From Actinacidiphila cocklensis (GTDB taxonomy: Bacteria; Actinomycetota; Actinomycetes; Streptomycetales; Streptomycetaceae): a stretch of DNA of 64,000 nt. This document shows positions 32,138-40,594 of the stretch, piece by piece (within the stretch, counting starts at the first letter, position 1; every line of letters starts with the position of its first letter). Both the position numbers and the translations under genes were made by a program. Location: NCBI RefSeq assembly GCF_907177275.1, contig NZ_CAJSLV010000114.1:62001-126000 (forward strand), read 5' to 3'. The notes under the pieces are model-generated. The model had not been told where the DNA came from. It saw only the letters and a program-made list of their open reading frames with translations, and ran no database searches.

Positions 32138-33512
32138 GCCAAGCGATACGCGGCGGCCTGCTGCGCCGCCACCGCGACTTCCGGCTGCTGTGGTGCGGTG
32201 AGACCGCGGGCAAGTTCGGCGCGTCCGTCACCGGGGTGGCGATGCCGCTGGCCGCCGTCTCCACCCTGCACGCCGGCACGTTCGAGGTCGGCCTGCTGAG
32301 CGCTGCCGCCTGGGCGCCCTGGCTGGTCATCGGTCTGCCGGCCGGCGCCTGGGTGGACCGGCTGCCGCGCAGGCCGATCATGCTGGCCGCGGCCTCGGTC
32401 TCGCTGCTCCTGTTCGCCTGCGTCCCGGTCGCCGCATGGGCCGGCCGGCTGAGCATGGGACTCCTGCTGGCCGTCGCCCTGCTGACGGGGACGTCGGCGG
32501 TGTTCTTCCAGACCGCTTACACCGCGTACCTCCCCGGCATCCTGGAGCCCTGCGACCAGCCCGAGGGCAACGCCAAACTGCACGGCAGCGCCTCGGCCGC
32601 GCAGATCGCCGGGCTCGGCTCCGGCGGCCTCATCGCGCAGGTGGCCGGCGCGGTCAACGGGATGTTCGCCAACGCCGCGACCTTCCTCGTCTCCCTGCTG
32701 TGCCTGGCAGGCATCCGGCACCGCGAGCCACGCGCCGCCCGGGCCGAACGCCGGCCGGGCACGCTGGGCGGCGACGTCCGCGAAGGCCTGCGGCTGATCG
32801 CCGACGACCCCTGGTTCCGCACGCTCGCGCTCTTCGGCGCCGCCTCCAACCTGGCCCTGATGGGATACCAGTCGATCCAGGTGGTCTTCCTGGTGCGGAG
32901 CGTCGGCCTCAGTCCCGGGCCGGTCGGCGCGCTCATCGCGCTCACCAGCGCGGGAGGCGTGGCCGGGGCCTTCGCCGCACGCCGGGTCGCCGACCGGATC
33001 GGCACCGCCCGCGCCACACTGCTCTTCGAACTGGGGCTTTCCACGCTCGCCCTGCTCATTCCGCTGACCGCCGGCGGGGCCGGGGTGCTGTTCTTCGTGG
33101 CGGCTTCTGCGTCTCCGCGGGCGTCGTGGCCGGCAACATCATCAAGGCGAGCTTCCTGCAACGCTACTGCCCGCCGGAACTCCTCGGCCGTCTCACCGCG
33201 AGCACCGCATTCCTCAGCTACGGGGCGATCCCCCTCGGAGCCCTGCTCGGCGGCGCGCTGGGAACCGCGCTCGGCATCCGCGCGGCCATGGCGATCACCA
33301 CGGCAGGCGTCCCGCTCGCCGCACTGGTCCTGCTCTTCTCCCCGATCGGCAGGACCCGTGACCTGCCGGTGTCCCGCAGGACGGCGGGCGGGCCGAACGG
33401 CCCCGGTACTCAGGCGGCCGGGCCGCCGCCGAGGAGCGCCCGCAGCAGCGGCTCCCGCCAGGCGCCGCGCTCCACGTCGAACGCCCCGAAGTCGGTGCCG
33501 AACTCCCAGTAG
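32134..33512 (+). pseudogene. MFS exporter interrupted by a 1-nt frameshift
   Basis: MFS protein starting RHRDFRLLWCGETAGKFGASVTG, with VDRLPRRPIMLAAA in the 2-3 loop and AARRVADRIGTARATLLFE in the 8-9 loop. Reading is good to VLFFVA (about 33100) and then continues only in the +1-shifted frame as GFCVSAGVVAGNIIKASFLQRYCPPELLGRLTAS. Adding one G at 33101-33104 (CGGC to CGGGC) restores VAGFCVSAG. The restored frame ends at 33512 but reads about 100 bp into the antisense of the next gene, so the true end is uncertain. Either a genuine inactivating mutation or a base-call error in a G run. Confidence 0.75.
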
Positions 33513-34336
33513 GCCCAGCTCATTCCGAGCCGCTCGGCCTCGGACCGTACGAAGGCCGTCCACCGCTCGCGGGAGTCCATGGCTGCCCCGGCGAAGGCGC
33601 CGAACTCGCCGACGAACACCGGGAGCCCGTGCTCCCGCCCCCACGCCGCGACCTCGGCCAGGTCGTCGCGGACGGCTCTCTCGTCGGCGGCATCCCCCCA
33701 GGTGCGGCCCAGCCAGTGCTCCGCACCCTCGATCCAACCGGCGCCCTGGTGGGTGAACTCGAAGGGGGCGTAGTAGTGGACCGTCGCGAGCAGGTGGCCG
33801 TCGTCGGGGACGGCGAGGGCGGGAAGGGCGCGGGGGTCGTTGCGCTCGGTAGGGCCGATGAGCACGGTGCGCTCGGGGTTCGACTCGCGGACGACGGCCA
33901 GCGCCTGAGCCAGGACGATGTTCCAACGGCTCGCGGTGAGGCGGCCGTTCGGCTCGTTGAGCAGTTCGAAACTCACCTGCTCGGCGTGGTCGGCGTAGTG
34001 GGCCGCGATCTGCCGCCAGAGGGCGAGGAAGCGCGGCAGGTGCTCGTCGGGCGCGGCGGACAACCCGTCGTAGTGGTGGACGTTCACCACGGCGTTCAGG
34101 CCGCGGTCGAGCGCCGCGCGCACCGCAGCGTCGACGCGCCGGAAGAACGCCGGGTCGATCGCGTACGGCGGGGTGGCCGCCGCGTGCGCCGACCAGCGGA
34201 CCGGCAGCCGGACGGTGCCGAAGCCCGCGGTGGCCACCACGTCGAACCAGCGCTCGTCCAGCGGCAGTTCAGGACCGCCGCCCAGCGCGTCCAGGGCGTT
34301 GCCGAAGTTGACGCCCCGCCCGAGTCCCTGGTCCAT
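33410..34336 (-). CDS. GH5-type glycoside hydrolase without signal peptide
   Basis: Endoglucanase-like (beta/alpha)8 barrel of 308 residues. It begins LGRGVNFGNALDA, typical of GH5, and carries the acid/base Glu E128 in FELLNEPNG and the nucleophile E244 in FVGEFGAF; HHYD and ATVHYYAPFEFTHQG are also GH5 hallmarks. There is no export signal, so it may act on imported oligosaccharides or leave the cell by an unknown route. It follows the GH20 gene on the same strand after a strong terminator, hence probably has its own promoter. Confidence 0.88.
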   Translation of the reverse strand: MDQGLGRGVNFGNALDALGGGPELPLDERWFDVVATAGFGTVRLPVRWSAHAAATPPYAIDPAFFRRVDAAVRAALDRGLNAVVNVHHYDGLSAAPDEHLPRFLALWRQIAAHYADHAEQVSFELLNEPNGRLTASRWNIVLAQALAVVRESNPERTVLIGPTERNDPRALPALAVPDDGHLLATVHYYAPFEFTHQGAGWIEGAEHWLGRTWGDAADERAVRDDLAEVAAWGREHGLPVFVGEFGAFAGAAMDSRERWTAFVRSEAERLGMSWAYWEFGTDFGAFDVERGAWREPLLRALLGGGPAA

Positions 34337-34396
34337 TCACGCCTCCCGGCGGGCAATGTACCGGGCGGGCCGATCTTGCCGCAGGCTTCGGGCCGC

Positions 34397-34429
34397 AACC
34401 ACCCACCGGCCGGTGCCCGGTGGGTGGTT
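34397..34429 (-). terminator. Hairpin terminator after the GH20 gene
   Basis: A 13-bp perfect stem AACCACCCACCGG (34397-34409) / CCGGTGGGTGGTT (34417-34429) with a 7-nt loop, 11 bp beyond the GH20 stop codon. Confidence 0.8.
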
Positions 34430-34439
34430 CCACGAGCTG

Positions 34440-36125
34440 TCAGCGCTCCGACGGCCAGTCGACCAGCGGCGAGCGGTAGAAGTCGATGCCGAGTGCCGAC
34501 ATGCGGGGTCCCTGGGCCGCCAGGCGCACCTTGTAGGTGGCCCAGTCGTGCGTGGACTCCGGCGACCAGCCGAGCTCCGCGATGCCGGGCAGCCGGGGGA
34601 AGGCCATGGCCTCGATGTCGTCGTTCGTGACGATCGTCTCCGTCCACAGCGGCGCCTCGACGCCGATCACCGCGCTCGACGGGACCCCCGCCCCGGCGAG
34701 GTACGCACCCGGGTCCCAGTCGTAGGAGCGGTCCACCTCGACCGTGCCCGCCCAGTCCTGGCCGAGCCGCGTGTTCTCGTCGTACTTCATGTCCAGGTAC
34801 GAGCGGTCGGCGGGCGACAGCACGAGCCGGGTCCCCTTCTTCGCCGCCGCGGCGACCTGGGCGCGCTCCGCCGCCCCCGTCTCGTCGTAGCCCCAGTACT
34901 GGGCGACCGCGCCCGCGACCGGGCTCGCCGAGGTGATCTGGTGCCAGCCCATGACGGTCTTGCCGTACTTCTGGACGACGGCCTGCGCGCGGTTCATGAA
35001 GGAGACGTAGTCCGCCTGGCTGGTGGAGTGCGCCTCGTCGCCGCCGATGTGCAGGTAGCGGCCCGGTGTGATCGCGGCCAGTTCGCGGATCACGTCGTCG
35101 ACGAAGGCGTACGTCACGTCTTTCGGCACGCACAGCGAGCTGAACCCGACCTCCGTGCCGGTGTAGAGGGGCGGCGCGACACCGTCGCAGTTGAGCTGCG
35201 CGTACGACGCGAGCGCCGCCTCGGTGTGCGACGGCATGTCGATCTCCGGCACGACCTCCAGGTGGCGGGACGCGGCGTAGGCGACGATCTGCGCGTACTG
35301 CGCCTTGGTGTAGGAGCCGCCCGTGCCGCCGCCGACCTCGGTGGACCCGCCGTAGGAGGCCAGCCGGGGCCAGGACGCGATGGCGATACGCCAGCCCTGG
35401 TCGTCCGAGAGGTGCAGGTGCAGCTCGTTGATCTTGTAGAGCGCCAGCTCGTCGATGTACTTCTCGACCTGGGCGACGGTGAAGAAGTGCCGTGACACGT
35501 CGAGCATCGCACCGCGGTAGGCGTAGCGCGGCACGTCCGTGACGGTGCCGCCCGCGACCTGCCAGGGGCCGGGCTGCCGGGTGCGCTCCTCGACCGACGC
35601 CGGCAGCAGCTGGCGCAGCGTCTGGACGCCGTGGAAGAGGCCCGCCGAGGTGCGGGCGGTGAGGGTGACGCCGTCCCGGCCGGAGTCGAGGCGGTAGCCC
35701 TCGGCGCCCAGATCGCCCTCCCCCGTGGTCAGGGCGAGCCGGATGTCGTGCCCGCCCTTCGCACCGTCGCCGCCGTCCTCGACGACCGGCAGGGCGTAGC
35801 CGGTGGACGGGCGCAGCAGCCCGGCCAGGTAGCTGCCGACCTGCCGGACGTCGGGCGCGTGCCCCGCGACGCGGATCTGCGCGGCGGACGTCAGCGTGTA
35901 CGGTGCGCCCGCCGCGCGCACCTGGGCCGGCGCGGGCACGATCTGGCCGAGCGGCCGCACCGCCGCGCCGCGGGACCCCGGATGGGCCTGCGCGGAACCG
36001 GCGGCCCCGACGGCGGAGACCCCGGCCGCGAGGACGAGCAGCAGCGACCCGGCGAGCCGGGGAACCGTACGGGAGAGGGCAGGGGCGAGGGGGGAGGGGC
36101 GCGGAGCGGTTCTGTGCAGTCTCAC
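34440..36125 (-). CDS. Secreted GH20 beta-N-acetylhexosaminidase
   Basis: Extracellular enzyme of 561 residues releasing GlcNAc from chitin oligomers. A Sec signal (RLAGSLLLVLAAGVSAVGAAGSAQA) precedes the N-terminal GH20b domain (about 60-180) and the catalytic barrel starting YAYRGAMLDVSRHFFTVAQVEKYIDELALYKIN. The catalytic Asp-Glu pair is D363-E364 in HIGGDEAHS; LHLHLSDDQGWR, VVPEIDMPSH and MGWHQI are further family motifs. GTG start with GAAGGGA upstream. A DasR-like site about 90 bp upstream fits GlcNAc control of chitin use. Confidence 0.93.
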   Translation of the reverse strand: MRLHRTAPRPSPLAPALSRTVPRLAGSLLLVLAAGVSAVGAAGSAQAHPGSRGAAVRPLGQIVPAPAQVRAAGAPYTLTSAAQIRVAGHAPDVRQVGSYLAGLLRPSTGYALPVVEDGGDGAKGGHDIRLALTTGEGDLGAEGYRLDSGRDGVTLTARTSAGLFHGVQTLRQLLPASVEERTRQPGPWQVAGGTVTDVPRYAYRGAMLDVSRHFFTVAQVEKYIDELALYKINELHLHLSDDQGWRIAIASWPRLASYGGSTEVGGGTGGSYTKAQYAQIVAYAASRHLEVVPEIDMPSHTEAALASYAQLNCDGVAPPLYTGTEVGFSSLCVPKDVTYAFVDDVIRELAAITPGRYLHIGGDEAHSTSQADYVSFMNRAQAVVQKYGKTVMGWHQITSASPVAGAVAQYWGYDETGAAERAQVAAAAKKGTRLVLSPADRSYLDMKYDENTRLGQDWAGTVEVDRSYDWDPGAYLAGAGVPSSAVIGVEAPLWTETIVTNDDIEAMAFPRLPGIAELGWSPESTHDWATYKVRLAAQGPRMSALGIDFYRSPLVDWPSER

Positions 36126-36215
36126 AGATGTCCCTTCGACGCGGGAGGTGGACCCGGTGGCACCGGGCAGCCGGCCACTGCCTCCCCATGGGACCCGCCC
36201 ACCTCACGCGCGTCA

Positions 36216-36227
36216 AGGTGTAGACCA
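36216..36227. promoter_or_regulatory. DasR-like (dre) site before GH20
   Basis: AGGTGTAGACCA matches 10 of 12 positions of the dre core TGGTCTAGACCA. It lies about 90 bp upstream of a chitobiase-type gene, the classical DasR target class, which raises its plausibility. Confidence 0.5.
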
Positions 36228-36303
36228 ATTTTCGCGGGCGGGCGAGCCGCCGGCGCGAGCCGGCGGCTGCCCCGACCTGACCGCCTCGCGCGGCCTCAGA
36301 CGC

Positions 36304-36573
36304 TCAGTCGCAGCGCCCGCACAGGTGGCCCGTGCGCGGGGTGGGGCGGGACGTGGCCACACCGGGCACGGGCGCCCAGCGGCCGCGGTGCGAACGGTGC
36401 GGGGCCGGACCGTAGGGCGACTGCCAGGCCGGCCGGTCGGCCGGGGCGGGGAGCCTGCGGTGCGAGGCGACGTGGAGTCCCACGTCCGCCCGGAAGGGCG
36501 CGGCGGTGCAGACGTGGCAGCAGCGCAGGACGATCGGCAGGCAGGTGGGTACGACCACCCGGATTCTGGACAC
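36304..36573 (-). CDS. Small Cys-containing hypothetical protein (89 aa)
   Basis: GTG-initiated ORF with VVVPTCLPIVLRCCHVCTAA near the start and a terminal HLCGRC. The first part resembles the zinc-ribbon opening of DUF1062 proteins (VPTxLPxVLRxCHxC), while the rest is Pro/Arg-rich and does not. It may be a short zinc-binding protein or a degraded DUF1062 gene. No clear ribosome-binding site. Weakly supported. Confidence 0.35.
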   Translation of the reverse strand: MSRIRVVVPTCLPIVLRCCHVCTAAPFRADVGLHVASHRRLPAPADRPAWQSPYGPAPHRSHRGRWAPVPGVATSRPTPRTGHLCGRCD

Positions 36574-36741
36574 AGAGATACACCGGTTCCCATGAGAAGA
36601 CCGCAGCGGAAAGGAGCGCGGCGCACAGGCGCGACGCGCGACGGATCAGCGCTCGGGGGTTCTCACATGGTGTACAACGGCACGTCCTTGTCAGGGCGGT
36701 TGCGGACGGGAGCACGGTAACGGCACGCGGGGGCGCGGTTC

Positions 36742-36757
36742 CACCGGTTTTCCGGTG
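36742..36757 (-). terminator. Small hairpin after the second GH76 gene
   Basis: CACCGG-TTTT-CCGGTG, a 6-bp stem with a 4-nt loop, 33 bp past the GH76 stop on the minus strand. Confidence 0.45.
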
Positions 36758-36789
36758 CGGTCGGCGACGCGTTACGGCGGCCGTTGACG

Positions 36790-38676
36790 TCAGCCCGCGG
36801 CCAGGAGCGCGCTGAGGGCGGAGGCCTGGGTGCGCCAGTCTCGGGCGTTGGGGTGCGCGGTGGTGCCGGTGCCCGACCACCGCTCGCCGAGGCGGTTGAG
36901 GCTGTCGCGGTCGTGGTTCCATACGGTGTCCGCCTGGGTCTGGGCGAAGGAGTGGTAGGCGTTGCCGGTGACGCTGTCCAGGTCCTGGAGGTAGCGCATG
37001 AACACCCCCTTGAACTGCTTGGCGTTGTCGTCGCAGTCGGACGCGGGGGCGTCGCAGGCTTCCGTGAGCACGCCGGAGGTGACCAGCGCGGGGGAGGCGA
37101 TCGCGGCGTCGGCGAGGCGCCGGGCGGTGCTCAGCGCGGCCGGGTCGCCGGTGGCCCGGTAGATCTCCACGCCGGCGCCGATGCTCAGGCCCTGGTTGTA
37201 ACTCCACACGGTCTGGCCGTTGTTGGCGCAGCCCGCGGTGAGGCCGTCGTTGACCAGCCCCGAGGAGTTGATCAGGCCGCTGCGGGTGAACCAGTTCCAG
37301 GCGGTGGTCGCCCGCCCGAGCCAGAGGGTGTCGCCCGCCATCCGGTTGTGGAGCTCGGCGGTGATGCGGACCCAGAGTGCGTTGGTCACCGCGTTCTTGT
37401 ACGTACGCTCCCGGTCCCACCACACGCCGCCGCCGCAGGTGGAGGTGTCCCAGAGCCCGTTGACGTAGGAGGCGATGGTGACCGCCTCGTTGAGGTACGT
37501 GGAGTCGTGCGTGAGGTCGTAGGCGTCGACCCAGGCCAGCGCCCACCATTCGGCGTCGTCGGTGGCGCGGCTGATGAAGTCGCCGTCGATCGGGTCCGAG
37601 CTGCGGGCGCCGGCCGGGAAGGCGGCCTTGTTCACCTGGAAGGTGCGGTCGACGATCCAGGAGTAGCGGGTGTCGCCGGTCTGCCGCGCGTAGTCCACGA
37701 CGGTGGCCAGCGCGACCGCCGAGTTCCACCAGCTCGACGGCCAGTAGGCCTGGTTGGGGTCGTAGGAGTACAGCAGCGCGTCGGCGGCGGCCGCGGTGCG
37801 GGAGGCGGCCGGGCGTGCCCAGGCGGTGCAGCTGCCGTTCTGGCCCTCCACCGCCCGCCCGCAGGCGCGGACCGCGCCTCCGTACAGCCGGCCCAGCTGG
37901 TCGCTGGTGTTGTACCGCGCGGTGAGGGTGCCGGTGGCCCCTGCGGGCACGCTGGTACGGCCCTTGCTCGACCCGTCGGGCCAGCTCGTGCCGCTGTCCC
38001 AGGACCGGTCGAGCCAGATCTCGTCACCGGCCTTGCCGCCCGACACGGCACCCCAGGCCATGCCGGAACTGTCCATGTGCAGGGCGATCGTGCGCCCGTT
38101 CAGCGTGGCCGGTCCGACGGGCTGGGTGTCGCCCGCCGCGTTGCCCGCGCCGTCGCAGGCCGCCGCGCAGACGGTCTGGCGGGCCCACTGCGTGCAGCTG
38201 ACACCCTGTGCGTCGCCGCACGCCCGCAGCACCGCACGGCGGTGGCCGGCGGGGTCGTACAGGTTGTACATGAGGGTGCGGGTCCCGGTCCAGGTGGACG
38301 GGATCGACGCCTTGCCGAGCAGGCCGTCCCAGGTGGTGCCGCCGTCCCAGGAGCGGTCCAGCCACACGGAGTCACCGGTGGCGCCCTGGTCGATGCTCGC
38401 CCACGCCATGCCGTCGGCGTCGTCGACGTGGAGTTCGAGCAGGCGGCCGTTGAGGTTCACGTTCGGCACCGGGAAGGTCTCGCCGGGCGCGCGCGAGGGG
38501 TCGAGGGTGTCGCAGGCCAGCGCGCAGACCGTGGTGGACGCGGCGGGCGAGACCGCGGCGGCGGCGGTGCCCGCCGACGGCAGCAGCAGGGCCGCGACGG
38601 TTGCCAGGACGGTGGCCAGGACAGCCGTCAGGGCGGCGGCCGGACGCGAGCGGGGCGATGACCAGGGCTTGGGCAC
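36790..38676 (-). CDS. Secreted GH76 family hydrolase with N-terminal beta-sandwich repeats
   Basis: Extracellular protein of 628 residues. After a Sec signal (AALTAVLATVLATVAALLLPSAGTAAA) come two related modules of about 120 residues, each with TVCALACDTLDP / TVCAAACDGAGN, ...VNLNGRLLELHVDDADGMAWASI, VWLDRSWDGGTTWDG and RACG; these are often seen before actinobacterial GH76 domains and may bind carbohydrate. The GH76 domain (about 300-628) has SSWWNSAVALATVVDYARQTGD, the catalytic pair D373-D374 in ATDDAEWWALAWVDAYD, and VWSYNQGLSIGAG. GTG at 38676 with AAAGGGA upstream. Likely cleaves alpha-1,6-mannan. Confidence 0.9.
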   Translation of the reverse strand: MPKPWSSPRSRPAAALTAVLATVLATVAALLLPSAGTAAAAVSPAASTTVCALACDTLDPSRAPGETFPVPNVNLNGRLLELHVDDADGMAWASIDQGATGDSVWLDRSWDGGTTWDGLLGKASIPSTWTGTRTLMYNLYDPAGHRRAVLRACGDAQGVSCTQWARQTVCAAACDGAGNAAGDTQPVGPATLNGRTIALHMDSSGMAWGAVSGGKAGDEIWLDRSWDSGTSWPDGSSKGRTSVPAGATGTLTARYNTSDQLGRLYGGAVRACGRAVEGQNGSCTAWARPAASRTAAAADALLYSYDPNQAYWPSSWWNSAVALATVVDYARQTGDTRYSWIVDRTFQVNKAAFPAGARSSDPIDGDFISRATDDAEWWALAWVDAYDLTHDSTYLNEAVTIASYVNGLWDTSTCGGGVWWDRERTYKNAVTNALWVRITAELHNRMAGDTLWLGRATTAWNWFTRSGLINSSGLVNDGLTAGCANNGQTVWSYNQGLSIGAGVEIYRATGDPAALSTARRLADAAIASPALVTSGVLTEACDAPASDCDDNAKQFKGVFMRYLQDLDSVTGNAYHSFAQTQADTVWNHDRDSLNRLGERWSGTGTTAHPNARDWRTQASALSALLAAG

Positions 38677-39052
38677 GTGGGGTCCCTTTCTCACGGCCGG
38701 ATGGTCGGCGGACGCACGAAAGGGGAGCTGGGGGTGCGTCAGCCGTGGCGGTGCGGTGTGGCGCGCGGTCTTGCAACGTTGGAAAGCCCTATTTCAGTGA
38801 GCATGACAACACGTCGACGGGGCGGTGTCCAGGCGTCGGGCGCGGATTGGACGACAAATCCGAGATTGGCTCAACCGGCGCGCAGCTCCGCTCCGTCGCC
38901 GCCGGAGGCCGCCTGCCGGTGGCGGCCCGGGGCGGTGCCGAAGGCGTGGCGGGAGGCCGGTCGCGCCGGCGCCGGGCCTGCTGCTCCCCGAGCCGCAGCG
39001 CGGCGCACCCCCGGAAGCGCGGGGGCGACGCGGCGGCCGGGAGCCGGGCGGA
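38677..39052. other. Promoter region of GH76 and 3' flank of membrane protein gene
   Basis: Contains the LacI-type box at 38771-38784 within an AT-rich patch that presumably holds the GH76 promoter. The part 38880-39050 is GC-rich with no coding character on either strand that I would trust. Confidence 0.5.
38771..38784. promoter_or_regulatory. LacI-type operator candidate upstream of GH76
   Basis: TTGCAACGTTGGAA shares the palindromic core CAACGTTG and 10 of 14 positions with the perfect box before the other GH76 gene (8488-8501). It is 95 bp upstream of the GTG start. Confidence 0.5.
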
Positions 39053-39568
39053 TCAGTGGGTCAGGGCGTTCGCGCTCACGATGAACAGGCCGAGCAGGAC
39101 GTCCACCACGCCCACGCGGCAGGCCGCGCTCCAGCGCTGCCCCGCCGCGCGGGCCGCCAGCAGCCCCCAGCCGAACAGGGCCGCGGTGTTGATGGTGAGG
39201 GCGACGTCGACGGCGCCCTCCTCGCTCCACCACCCGGCGGCGGCGCCCAGCAGTGCGGCCACCGTCGGGACCGCGGCCACCACCAGCGGCCACTCGTGCA
39301 GCACCGACCTGACGCTCTCGGCGGTGGCCCGCTTCCCGCCGGCCGTCCAGTGCGCGATGGCGTGTGCGTAACCGTGCGCCGCGGCCGCCGCCAGCGCCGC
39401 CACCATGATCCACAGCGCGTCGTAGCCGGCGTTGGGCGAGCCGTTGTCCTGGTCGAGGGCGGACGCCAGGGAACTGGCGAGCACGGTTCCGTACACGCCG
39501 CCGAACAGCAGGCGCTGCAGCGGCACGCGCTTGAGGCCGGTCGCCGCAACGTCTGGACTGTCCGGCAC
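39053..39568 (-). CDS. Small integral membrane protein (171 aa)
   Basis: Predicted multi-pass membrane protein: VPLQRLLFGGVYGTVLASSLASAL, ALWIMVAALAAAAAHGYAHAIAHW, WPLVVAAVPTVAALLGAAAGWW, ALTINTAALFGWGLLAARAAG and VGVVDVLLGLFIVSANAL make four to five helices. The HGYAHAIAHW segment has conserved-looking histidines. GTG at 39568 with AAGGG upstream. No family recognised. Confidence 0.7.
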   Translation of the reverse strand: MPDSPDVAATGLKRVPLQRLLFGGVYGTVLASSLASALDQDNGSPNAGYDALWIMVAALAAAAAHGYAHAIAHWTAGGKRATAESVRSVLHEWPLVVAAVPTVAALLGAAAGWWSEEGAVDVALTINTAALFGWGLLAARAAGQRWSAACRVGVVDVLLGLFIVSANALTH

Positions 39569-39705
39569 AGTGCCGCCCTTCGTGCGGGAGCTTCGTCTCC
39601 CCACGATCGCCGCACGCGCCGCGCATTGCGCCCCGCCCCGCCCGCGGCCCCCGCGTATTCCGCCGGACGGACGCCACGTCCCTCCCCGGGGGAGTCCGGT
39701 GCGGC

Positions 39706-40110
39706 TCAGCGGGTGCGAGCCGCCGCGCACCGGACGCAGGTCGTCACGGCCGGGAGCACCTGGAGGCGTTCCGCCGGGATCGGCTCGCCGCAGACCTCGC
39801 ACCGCCCGTACCCGCCCTGCTCCAGCCGCTCCACCGCCCGGTCGAGGGCGGTCAGCTGCTCGCGGGCCTGCGCCAGCAGGGATCCGGTGTGCGCCCGCTC
39901 GAAGGCGGTGCTCGACCCCTCGGGGTCGTGCTCGTCGTCGACCGCGACCAGCGCGTTGGCCTCGACCATCGCGTCGTAGTCGCGGCTCAGGGCCGCGATC
40001 TGCGCGCTGGTGTCCGCCCGCGCCGCCGCCAGGCGCTCGCGGGTGGCGGCACCGTCCTCGGCGGCACCTTCGGTGGGGCCGGCTGCGTCATTTCCGTGCG
40101 AATCGGTCAT
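39706..40110 (-). CDS. DksA/TraR-type C4 zinc finger protein
   Basis: Protein of 134 residues with an N-terminal coiled coil (RERLAAARADTSAQIAALSRDYDAMVEA, and ARE-QLTALDRAVERLEQGGYGRCEVCG) and the C4 zinc finger C-x2-C...C-x2-C in GRCEVCGEPIPAERLQVLPAVTTCVRC. This is the general TraR/DksA architecture; actinobacterial members are thought to be regulatory but do not necessarily bind RNA polymerase like DksA. ATG at 40110, weak ribosome-binding site. Confidence 0.85.
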   Translation of the reverse strand: MTDSHGNDAAGPTEGAAEDGAATRERLAAARADTSAQIAALSRDYDAMVEANALVAVDDEHDPEGSSTAFERAHTGSLLAQAREQLTALDRAVERLEQGGYGRCEVCGEPIPAERLQVLPAVTTCVRCAAARTR

Positions 40111-40594
40111 TACGGCGACAACGCCGGCATCCGCCTCGCCATTCCGGCGGGCCGAGCAGCCTCCCGGGGACGGCAGCGCGGCGCCCCGTGCTTCCGGGCG
40201 CCGTTTCCACGGCGCGAAGGCGTGCGACGACGAAGCCCACCGTGAGGCCTTCGCGGCGGCACGCGACCTCATCCTCGGCCTGCCCGCCGCCCGCGGGTGA
40301 TCCGCGGCAGCCCACCGAGCCGGTCCCACGGGGGCCTGACCTCCTGCCGCGAAGCCGTAATCGCCTTTCGCGCCGGCCGGCCGAAGGCTAGTGTCCCCGG
40401 CAGTGAGCTGATCGACGAGGAGTTGTTGGTATGCCCGGTCGTACGAGCGCGCGTTGACGTTGTGGGCCGACCGGCCCGTCATCGCGTGCTGCCCTTGATG
40501 CTGCGGCACAGCGAGCCCTTTCCTGCCTGAACCGCCGGCACACCTGGTGCGTGCCCGGTGGCGGGCCTCGTTGTCGGCAACCCGAGGGATACCC
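40111..40594. other. Long intergenic region, no intact gene
   Basis: A plus-strand tail at about 40206-40300 reads HGAKACDDEAHREAFAAARD then LILGLPAARG and stop, with coding style but no start; it may be a C-terminal relic of an unknown gene. The remainder (40300-40594) shows no gene and presumably contains the MFS promoter. Confidence 0.35.
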
